Source: Thermoprotei archaeon (lineage in GTDB: Archaea; Thermoproteota; Thermoprotei_A; Sulfolobales; Desulfurococcaceae). Taken from it: 14,720 bases of DNA. The position numbers and the translations under genes are program-made. Location of the stretch: contig QMWW01000015.1 of the NCBI GenBank assembly GCA_003661825.1, forward strand, positions 1-14,720, in the 5' to 3' direction. Every line of letters begins with the position of its first letter. The first letter of the stretch is position 1. The notes under the pieces are model-generated. The model saw only the letters and a list, made by a program, of their open reading frames with translations. It was not told the origin of the DNA and made no database searches. Of this stretch, positions 6,915-12,636 are shown piece by piece.

Positions 6915-7604
6915 TTACGTAGCAAGTACGTATTCGCTCCCTTCTCTTACTATAATGCCTTTTTCCTCTAGAATTCTTAGAGCCTCTCTATAGTAGAGCT
7001 CGCCTACATCTATTCCATACCATTCTTTGAAACCATTAACTATTTCTTCAAAGCTCCACTTTTTCTTATTGGTTTCCTTGTAGGTTTCAGTCATTATACG
7101 TTTTATGAATTGATACGTATCCTCTAGCCTTGTCCAAGGATACTGGAACCAGGTCCAGTCGGTTACTTCAATATAATAGTAGTCGGGCTTAAACTTTGCA
7201 ACGCTACTAATCCATTGAAGTGCTGCAGTCCGTGCTTCTAGTGGGTTCCAGTTCTTGACTATAAATTCATATGCTAGCTTGATGGAATCCCCAGTATCTA
7301 CTATGTCATCGACTATCAGTACTCTTCGACCCGATAGATCTACTTTGTACGGGTACTTTATAATGGCTTTCTCTTCAGCTTTTGCCGCCTCTGTCCAGTG
7401 CTGGCTTTGTATACTTAGCAAGTTTTCTACATCGAGGAAATCACAGAGGAGTCTAGCGGGGACGTATCCTCCACGTGCTAATGCCACTATTACATCGGGT
7501 TTATAGCCGTCTTTTCTAATTATCATTGCTAGTCCATGGCTCCATTCAACAATTTCCTCCCATGTGACAAGCTTGGTCTTAACACGGACCAAGCCCTTCA
7601 CCAT
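6915..7604 (-). CDS. Purine phosphoribosyltransferase with C-terminal extension (adenine-type likely)
   Basis: 229 aa. It transfers ribose-5-phosphate from PRPP to a purine base. The type I PRTase core shows the pyrophosphate loop ALARGGYVPAR at 41-51 and the PRPP-binding loop LIVDDIVDTGDS at 96-107. A hood region rich in aromatics (TDWTWFQYPWTRLED) follows near 148-162. After about 180 there is an extra 50-residue helical tail resembling a small winged helix (WSFEEIVNGFKEWYG...EEKGIIVREGSEYV). From memory, S. solfataricus has a protein of this kind, shown to be an adenine PRTase derived from a 6-oxopurine enzyme, encoded near MTAP II. The placement just upstream of mtnP supports adenine salvage, but hypoxanthine/guanine use cannot be excluded. 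The ATG start follows GGTTATC. It lies 30 bp after the flavin reductase gene and probably shares its transcript. Confidence 0.83.
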   Translation of the reverse strand: MVKGLVRVKTKLVTWEEIVEWSHGLAMIIRKDGYKPDVIVALARGGYVPARLLCDFLDVENLLSIQSQHWTEAAKAEEKAIIKYPYKVDLSGRRVLIVDDIVDTGDSIKLAYEFIVKNWNPLEARTAALQWISSVAKFKPDYYYIEVTDWTWFQYPWTRLEDTYQFIKRIMTETYKETNKKKWSFEEIVNGFKEWYGIDVGELYYREALRILEEKGIIVREGSEYVLAT

Positions 7605-7634
7605 ACATTAAGATAACCAACTTGAGAAATAAGG

Positions 7635-8192
7635 TTAACTTCTGCCTCTGCGGGGAAAGATTGGCCACTTTGTAGTAGTGAATACTCTACCTCCAGCGTG
7701 TAGCAGTATCCCAGTCTTGCGCAGGTTCCATCCATATTTTTCATACATCTCTCTATTAACATGCACCTTTAGTGCTTCTGCTATAAAGAGCTCGCTTTCA
7801 CCGACACCTATGCTTTCCCTAACACGGCATTCAACAAAACCTAGTACTCCTTTAATTCCCGGAACCCGGATTTCTGACGAACTATAGGGTTCTAGCCCTA
7901 GCTTGCTCCACTTATCAACTTTTTTGCCACTAGTTGTTCCCGCTTCCCATACTAGGTCTATGTGTTTGTCGCTGACAATATTTACTGTAAACTCCCCTGT
8001 CTCAACTATGTTCTCATAGGTTTTGCTCTCTCTCCAAATAGATACAGCTATGAGCGGAGGTTCATCGCTAACTGGCGAAACCCAGGAGGCAGCCATAACG
8101 TTTAGTTTTCCCTCTTTATCCATGGAGACTATTAAGTACACGGGACGCGGATGTAACACACGGTAATTCGTGGGATCTATGCTGACATACAT
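7635..8192 (-). CDS. Flavin reductase-like (FMN-binding split-barrel) protein
   Basis: 185 aa. It matches the DIM6/NtaB flavin reductase-like family: HPRPVYLIVSMD near 14-25, the MAASWVSPVSDEPPLIAVSI block at 33-52 that lines the FMN phosphate site, the GEFTVNIV strand near 66-73, and GVLGFVECRV near 115-124. Members bind FMN and either reduce free flavin with NAD(P)H or act as small flavoproteins in partnership with oxygenases; the partner here is unknown. ATG start with a TATA-like TTTATAGC at 8228-8235 (complement). It is the first gene of the minus-strand row, followed after 30 bp by the phosphoribosyltransferase. No functional link with purine salvage is known to me. Confidence 0.85.
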   Translation of the reverse strand: MYVSIDPTNYRVLHPRPVYLIVSMDKEGKLNVMAASWVSPVSDEPPLIAVSIWRESKTYENIVETGEFTVNIVSDKHIDLVWEAGTTSGKKVDKWSKLGLEPYSSSEIRVPGIKGVLGFVECRVRESIGVGESELFIAEALKVHVNREMYEKYGWNLRKTGILLHAGGRVFTTTKWPIFPRRGRS

Positions 8193-8227
8193 GAAGCCCG
8201 CCCCAAGATTCTTATAGTCTAACTATA

Positions 8228-8235
8228 GCTATAAA
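8228..8235 (-). promoter_or_regulatory. TATA box for the flavin reductase-PRTase pair
   Basis: TTTATAGC on the minus strand, centred about 40 bases before the ATG at 8192. The predicted start is near 8206 with a 14-nt leader. It stands back-to-back with the tRNA-Leu promoter at 8265-8272. Confidence 0.45.
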
Positions 8236-8264
8236 CAAAGACCTTCAAAATATGGCGAAAAATA

Positions 8265-8272
8265 CTTAATAA
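8265..8272 (+). promoter_or_regulatory. TATA box for tRNA-Leu
   Basis: CTTAATAA is centred about 34 bases before the first base of tRNA-Leu, the distance expected when a short 5' leader is removed by RNase P. Confidence 0.4.
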
Positions 8273-8302
8273 CTAACTTATACTCTGTAAAGATAAGTAG
8301 AC

Positions 8303-8390
8303 GCGGGGGTGCCCGAGCCAGGTCAAAGGGGCCGGGCTTAGGACCCGGTGGCGTAGGCCTGCGTGGGTTCAAATCCCACCCCCCGCACCA
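8303..8390 (+). tRNA. tRNA-Leu (anticodon UAG), CCA encoded
   Basis: Type II cloverleaf reading CUA (and CUG by wobble) codons. The acceptor stem GCGGGGG (8303-8309) pairs fully with CCCCCGC (8380-8386). The anticodon stem CCGGG/CCCGG encloses loop CTTAGGA, with TAG at 8339-8341. A long variable arm runs 8349-8362. The T arm is GTGGG-TTCAAAT-CCCAC. The discriminator is A (8387), as required for archaeal Leu tRNA. The CCA tail is encoded at 8388-8390, unlike the other two tRNAs here. There is no intron. A run of five T at 8401-8405 can end transcription. Confidence 0.96.
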
Positions 8391-8400
8391 TTCCCCTAGC

Positions 8401-8405
8401 TTTTT
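8401..8405 (+). terminator. T-run terminator after tRNA-Leu
   Basis: Five consecutive T, 11 bases after the encoded CCA. Archaeal RNA polymerase terminates on such runs without needing a hairpin. Confidence 0.4.
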
Positions 8406-8641
8406 CCCGAGGAAGTTAACTACATCCATAGCAATCCCCTTAGTTATCCTATAGATCCAAACAGATCCCATTCATTCCTTTTAAGGATCCGATGCATTCA
8501 GTCAGCACCTCGTATTGCTTGTAAACGTAGAAATACTCCCTACATGCTCAACTCGTGAGCCGTCTCGACAATATCTACATCCACGTGGACTAATGTACTG
8601 CATAGTTTTATGTTCAGACTTTGTGTAGAGACTGTGTAAGG

Positions 8642-8649
8642 AATATAAA
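8642..8649 (+). promoter_or_regulatory. TATA box for tRNA-Gln
   Basis: AATATAAA lies about 40 bases before the first base of tRNA-Gln, consistent with a start near 8672 and a roughly 13-nt leader. Confidence 0.45.
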
Positions 8650-8684
8650 CCCCGTGCACTACAGTATTTACTTGAAGTACAAGC

Positions 8685-8884
8685 AGCCGGGTCGTCTAGC
8701 GGCCAAGGATGCGGGGCTCTGGCTCGTCACAGCCACCCAGCCCCTCGCTACATTTCCTTAGATTAAGTCTACGTGGTTTAGAAAAGTTTAAAATAATGGG
8801 GTAGTGCTTAGTTGAGATATAGTAGGCTGGGTAGCTGTGATGGGGAGAGCCCCCGTGACCGGGGTTCGAATCCCCGCCCGGCTA
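8685..8884 (+). tRNA. tRNA-Gln (anticodon CUG) with 127-nt intron
   Basis: Exons are 8685-8722 and 8850-8884; the intron is 8723-8849, after position 37. The acceptor AGCCGGG (8685-8691) pairs with CCCGGCT (8877-8883). A1 and discriminator A73 are the archaeal Gln pattern. The anticodon stem CGGGG (8712-8716)/CCCCG (8851-8855) encloses loop CT-CTG-G-C after splicing; the anticodon is 8719-8721. The T arm is CGGGG-TTCGAAT-CCCCG. The splice site forms a symmetric bulge-helix-bulge: CTCT (8717-8720) pairs with GGAG (8844-8847), with 3-nt bulges GGC (8721-8723) and AGC (8848-8850). A long intron stem follows, 8724-8733 with 8834-8843 and 8736-8742 with 8825-8831. No CCA is encoded. It reads CAG codons. 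Confidence 0.94.
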
Positions 8885-8933
8885 CTCTATACCTAATAAG
8901 TTGGAGGTATTCTTCATAGCATAGTACAAGGGG

Positions 8934-9659
8934 TTGTCCGTATTGGTAGACCTAGTATATCAAAGGGATTCTTATATCCGCGAGCTTTATGCGAGAGTAA
9001 CGGGTATAGAGGAAGACAACGTATACCTGGATAGGACGATTTTCCATCCACGGAGTGGAGGAGTAGATCACGATACTGGTTATATAGTTAGGGATAACTC
9101 CGTCTATAATGTTGTATTTGTAGCCTTTGATAAACGTAAAAATGATGTAGCGCACAAAGTTAATGATCCGAGAGGTCTTAGCATAGGCGATAAAGTCAAA
9201 CTGGTGATTGATTGGAATAGAAGATACAGGCTTATGCGATTGCACACAGCTGCTCATATCCTAGCAGCAGTTATGTATAGCGAGTATGGGGCATTGATAA
9301 CTGGTGGTAATATAACTGTTGATAAAGCATATGATGATTATAGCTTAGAGGTATTCGATAGAGAGGTCTTTGTATCAGCAGTTAAGAAAGCTAACGAGAT
9401 CGTTAAGAAGGATCTAGAGGTAAAGATCTATTGGCTCCCTAGACAGGAAGCCATGAAGATCCCCGGCCTTGTTAAACTAGCTTCACGTATGCCTCCAGAT
9501 CTAGAACAGCTTAGGATAGTGGAGATACCCGGTGTAGACATACAAGCTGATGGCGGACCACATGTAAAGAGAACTAGCGAAATAGGAGAGATAGAAATAA
9601 TAGGCATAGTTAATAAAGGTAGGAGGAGGAAGAGATTATACTACACAGTTAAACCTTAA
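8934..9659 (+). CDS. AlaX-type trans-editing protein (Ala-tRNA deacylase family)
   Basis: 241 aa. Freestanding homologs of the alanyl-tRNA synthetase editing domain hydrolyse Ser or Gly wrongly attached to tRNA-Ala. The N-terminal barrel has FHPRSGGVDHDTG at 37-49, the counterpart of F-Y-P-x-(G/S)-G-G. The zinc site starts with H104TAAH108, then the second motif reads VDIQADGGPHVKRTSEIG, so D206-GGP-H210 stands where AlaRS has C-GGT-H. The length fits the AlaX-M class with its N-terminal barrel. The start is TTG 8934 or TTG 8943; neither has an ideal site (GGGG at 8930-8933 lies 9 nt before the second), while a GGAGGT at 8903-8908 is too far upstream. It begins 49 bp after tRNA-Gln and ends 6 bp before the aldo/keto reductase pseudogene. 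Confidence 0.86.
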   Translation: MSVLVDLVYQRDSYIRELYARVTGIEEDNVYLDRTIFHPRSGGVDHDTGYIVRDNSVYNVVFVAFDKRKNDVAHKVNDPRGLSIGDKVKLVIDWNRRYRLMRLHTAAHILAAVMYSEYGALITGGNITVDKAYDDYSLEVFDREVFVSAVKKANEIVKKDLEVKIYWLPRQEAMKIPGLVKLASRMPPDLEQLRIVEIPGVDIQADGGPHVKRTSEIGEIEIIGIVNKGRRRKRLYYTVKP

Positions 9660-9665
9660 CGGGAA

Positions 9666-10666
9666 ATGAGCGTGAAAATGAGTAGGTTAGGGAAAGAATC
9701 TCTGTGCTAGTGCTGTTGGTCTAGGCTTCTGGTAGATAAGCTTAAAACCTTGGAATCCTCCTAGTAGAGATATTGAACAAATAGCTATTGCTATCGTTGA
9801 AAAAGCGCATACAGGGAATAAACTTTTTCGATACCATGGAAATCTACGGGAATGGATTATCGGAGAGAATACTTGGAATAGCTGTTAAGAAGGTAGGTAT
9901 ATTGGACGAAATAATTGTTGCTAGTAAGGTAGCTGGCTACAAATACACACGTGAATCCATATTAAAGTTGGTGAAGAAGAGCAACAGTAGATTAGGATTT
10001 ACATTGGATCTCATAATACGTCATTGGGTTCCCCCGTTTTACTCATCTATATGTAGAGTAGTGCATACATTTGAAGAAGCTGATAGCAGGAGCCTCGCTA
10101 GCTATTATGGTTTCTCGAATTATGGTGAGAGATATCTAGAAAGAGTACTTACATGCGTTAAAAGGCTCGAACCAGTAGTCAATAAAGTTCAGTATAGTCT
10201 AGGATATAGGGTCGTTGAGAATAAGTTACAGCTTATAATGAAACGGTTTGGGCTGTCGCTTATGGCCTGGAGCCCCTTAGCCAAAGGCGCTTTAGCCGGG
10301 TTAAAAGCCCCTAAGACAGAAATCCAGGAAAGAGATCAAGTGCTTAAAACAGTAGCCCGCGATAGGGATTTACAGGGAGCTCTAGATGCTATAGCTAGGA
10401 ATTACAGCGTAGCAACTGCTACAATAGCTCTTGCCTGGCTGATAAGCAGAGGCACTATTCCCATACCGGGAACTAGAACACCTTCTAGGATAGACGAGTA
10501 TGCTAAAGTAGCTGAGATTCAGCTAAAAACCGAAGATCTACGTATACTCGATGAAGCTTCTATAACTCATCGAAAAATATGTGGGGAGAATACACTTTTC
10601 GAGGATCTCAGATATATCCCCGGCTTCATTCAACACACATACATGGTTATCGGCGGTGGTATCTAA
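9666..10666 (+). pseudogene. Aldo/keto reductase, disrupted by two frameshifts and a nonsense codon
   Basis: Family members reduce aldehydes and ketones with NADPH in a TIM barrel. The last 287 or so residues, from about 9806, read cleanly: QGINFFDTMEIYGNG with the catalytic Asp and Tyr, ASKV with the Lys, DLIIRHWVPP with the His, and IPIPGTRTP near the end. The first strand is broken. The frame from ATG 9666 reads MSVKMSRLGKESL; a one-base shift near 9702-9706 then gives ASAVGLGFW; TAG at 9733-9735 interrupts; ISLKPWNPPSRDIEQIAIAIVEKA follows in that frame; and a second one-base shift near 9803-9815 restores the downstream frame. Re-initiation at TTG 9788 would lack the first beta-alpha unit and is unlikely to give a working enzyme. 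The glycosyltransferase start overlaps its end by 11 bp. Confidence 0.82.
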
Positions 10667-12002
10667 ACGGTTTCTAAATATAGGTAATGCTTTACTGATC
10701 CTGGCTATAACAGTTTGGGCTATAACCGTATACATGCACTACCCAGAGACACCTATTATTCTCGGAAATTTTGGTTTCAAATACAGCGATGTAGTATATG
10801 GCGTATTCTATACACGGTTTCACCCAGATCTCTATAAAAGAACCAGTGAGTTACTAGACACCTGGTATAGAGAAGAGAGATATATCTCATTGATCAACGG
10901 TTCAAAGTTCTGCCCAATACCATACATTGATTATAAGTTCGAGTATCCACCAGTAATAGGTTTGGTATGGTATCTTTCAACCTGTATAGCTATATCTGCA
11001 GTGCTCCCCGGCGAGTATAACGCAAGTATATACGAGGAACTGTTCGTAGATCTTGCTGGTGTTCATTTCTTAGTAAACTCACTGATTACGTTAGCATTCT
11101 TTATACTATGTATCCTGATCGTTAAGAAGTTCCTCGTGGAAGAAGGTATGCATAGCTCAAGGGTACTACTAGTGGTTTTTGCTCCATCAATCATCATGTA
11201 CTTAGTGTATAACTGGGATATGATTACATCAAGCCTAATGATCACCGGTTTATACTTTCTCACAAAGGAGAGACCAAGCACGGGTGGAGTTTTAATAGGC
11301 TTAGCTGTAGCGTCAAAAATACTCCCCGCTTTACCGCTTCTCCTCCTGATGCTTATGCTTTTACGTAGTGTTCGTGTAGAGATCGTGAAGCGCGGTATAG
11401 CCGTCAAGTTTATTTTAACCGCAATGGCGGCCTCTACTCTACCGTTCCTCGTACTATATATACTATCGCCTAGAGGCTTTCTAGACTTTATAGGGCATCA
11501 TAGTAGCTGGTACTGTGAGAACTGTATTTACCTCGTGCTAGACAATAATGTGTTTAGCGAGCTCCATAGAATACTAGCTACTACTAGCCTATCACTGTTT
11601 CTATTGGCTTCAGCTAGGCTTATTACTAGAATTAGAAGCATAGATAATCGGACTATAGTGTCTATATCGTTTCTGGGGATAACCGCATCAACTGTTCTTA
11701 ACTATGTCTTCTCGCCGCAGATGATGATTCTCATTCTACCGTTATCAGTAGTAGTATTACCTGTTAGAAGTCTTTTGCTCTATGCACTAGCTGATGCGGC
11801 TAATGCTTCTATCATGGTGACGTTCTTCAAGGACGTAGAGATCCGTAGCTTCCTACATCACACTCTCGGCTTACCAGTAGAAGTAGAGTTTAATCCGTGG
11901 AGTTTTCCATCAGTGACACAGATCCTGAGTTTAGCTAGAAACTTGTTGCTTCTGTTTCTGCTCATAACTACGTATTACAGGTTACTTAGAAAAAGTGCGT
12001 AG
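10656..12002 (+). CDS. Polytopic GT-C glycosyltransferase (GT87/DUF2029-like)
   Basis: 448 aa with about 10 predicted membrane helices, the first at roughly 11-28 (NALLILAITVWAITVYM). GT-C enzymes move mannose or similar sugars from a polyprenyl-phosphate donor on the outer face of the membrane. Seen here: an extracytoplasmic loop after the first helix ending in KFEYPP (about 94-99), the NWDMITSS block near 186-193, and STGGVLIGLAVASKILPALPLLLL near 208-231, all characteristic of DUF2029/GT87 proteins. CENC in a later loop could form a disulfide. The frame is open back to 10581, but the GTG at 10656 gives a normal N-terminus with GGTTATC 7 nt upstream. It overlaps the end of the aldo/keto reductase pseudogene by 11 bp. 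It may act in lipid or surface glycosylation; the sugar is unknown. Confidence 0.76.
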   Translation: MVSKRFLNIGNALLILAITVWAITVYMHYPETPIILGNFGFKYSDVVYGVFYTRFHPDLYKRTSELLDTWYREERYISLINGSKFCPIPYIDYKFEYPPVIGLVWYLSTCIAISAVLPGEYNASIYEELFVDLAGVHFLVNSLITLAFFILCILIVKKFLVEEGMHSSRVLLVVFAPSIIMYLVYNWDMITSSLMITGLYFLTKERPSTGGVLIGLAVASKILPALPLLLLMLMLLRSVRVEIVKRGIAVKFILTAMAASTLPFLVLYILSPRGFLDFIGHHSSWYCENCIYLVLDNNVFSELHRILATTSLSLFLLASARLITRIRSIDNRTIVSISFLGITASTVLNYVFSPQMMILILPLSVVVLPVRSLLLYALADAANASIMVTFFKDVEIRSFLHHTLGLPVEVEFNPWSFPSVTQILSLARNLLLLFLLITTYYRLLRKSA

Positions 12003-12003
12003 T

Positions 12004-12558
12004 TTAAGTAGTTAAGAACTCTTTTTTGACAACTATGTAAAGCTGTTTATCCTCTCCAACTATCTCCTCTAGATCCCCTACCTCTTTAGCTGTTTCAACA
12101 TACTCCCAGGGAAACACAACCCATTTGTCAGTGACTTTGTAGTAGTAGTCTGGGAATACAGGGCTTCTTTTCTTAACATACACTGTGGCTGATCTTATCT
12201 CACTTGCTCCGTATCTACTGAGCTCGTCGAGTACTAGCTGTAGTGTCCGTCCAGTTTCTATAACGTCGTCAGCTACTAGTACCTTCTTTCCGCGTACACT
12301 AGGCATCGGTGGAAGCGTTAACTCTGGTCTAGACTCCCGTACCCCTACTCTTCTGTAGAATCTAACGCCTATAAACCCAATTACATCAACGGATAATAGG
12401 TCTGAAAGTATCCTGGCTGGTATAATTCCTCCTTTTAATATACCGACTATTATATCTGGAACGTAGTTATCGTTCCTAATTCTACTAGCTATTTCAACTA
12501 GGGCTAGATAGAGGCTATGCCATGAAATGTATTCCATGTGTTCCTTGTCTACTACCAT
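12004..12558 (-). CDS. Purine phosphoribosyltransferase (xanthine/hypoxanthine-guanine type)
   Basis: 184 aa. It salvages a 6-oxopurine base with PRPP to the nucleoside monophosphate. The pyrophosphate loop VGILKGGIIPAR is at 38-49. The PRPP loop VLVADDVIETGRT at 93-105 is canonical. The hood ends in KWVVFPWEYVE at 145-155, a Trp-Val-Phe-Pro-Trp pattern seen in Gpt-like enzymes. It resembles the other phosphoribosyltransferase at 6915-7604 but lacks that protein's C-terminal extension. ATG 12558 is about 29 bases from the centre of the shared TATA element, so its mRNA may have almost no leader; ATG 12537 (residue 8) is an alternative. It is divergent from pyrG, and its stop is one base from the stop of the convergent glycosyltransferase gene. 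Base specificity is inferred. Confidence 0.82.
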   Translation of the reverse strand: MVVDKEHMEYISWHSLYLALVEIASRIRNDNYVPDIIVGILKGGIIPARILSDLLSVDVIGFIGVRFYRRVGVRESRPELTLPPMPSVRGKKVLVADDVIETGRTLQLVLDELSRYGASEIRSATVYVKKRSPVFPDYYYKVTDKWVVFPWEYVETAKEVGDLEEIVGEDKQLYIVVKKEFLTT

Positions 12559-12583
12559 GTTTTGTGAGTAATTGGGATTAGGG

Positions 12584-12591
12584 TATATAAA
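12584..12591. promoter_or_regulatory. Shared TATA element between PRTase and pyrG
   Basis: TATATAAA lies in the 78-bp divergent gap. Read on plus it predicts a start near 12613 and a 24-nt leader for pyrG; read on minus it predicts a start within a few bases of the PRTase ATG. No second TATA candidate is present in the gap. Confidence 0.55.
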
Positions 12592-12636
12592 GTAATAGTT
12601 TTTTGGAAAGTATTTTGTGTAGAGCGGTGTTGCGCC

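Larger units (their letters stand above)
8395..8659 (-). pseudogene. Possible decayed small gene between tRNA-Leu and tRNA-Gln
   Basis: The 294-bp gap between the two tRNAs holds no intact gene. On the minus strand a 39-codon frame from GTG 8659 ends HVDVDIVETAHELSM-stop at 8540. Skipping one base there continues as REYFYVYKQYEVLTECIGSL, giving a joined text that vaguely resembles a helix-turn-helix (ETAxELSM-xxYFYVYK). A third frame then carries WIYRITKGIAMDVVNFLGKK up to tRNA-Leu. This could be the remnant of a small DNA-binding or integration gene beside a tRNA, or chance. The tRNA-Gln promoter overlaps its 5' end. Very tentative. Confidence 0.18.

Noticed and set aside
8229..8471. 80-codon minus-strand open frame across tRNA-Leu
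   Set aside because: Its middle (WDLNPRRPTPPGP) is the usual spurious translation of a GC-rich tRNA; the tRNA is certain and the frame has no support as a gene.
8743..8824. Guide RNA hidden in the tRNA-Gln intron
   Set aside because: The only box-like match (GTGATGG at 8837-8843) lies in the intron's paired stem, and no CTGA or ACA box is suitably placed.
9733..9735. In-frame TAG in the aldo/keto reductase as a recoded (pyrrolysine) codon
   Set aside because: The same region also needs two frameshifts to read through, and crenarchaea of this type are not known to use pyrrolysine; decay is simpler.
10581..10655. Glycosyltransferase starting at ATG 10581
   Set aside because: This would overlap 86 bases of the reductase frame and add a polar non-membrane leader; GTG 10656 with a ribosome site gives a typical start.
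9788..10666. Aldo/keto reductase as an intact gene from TTG 9788
   Set aside because: It would lack the first beta-alpha unit of the barrel, and clear homologous text lies upstream in other frames.
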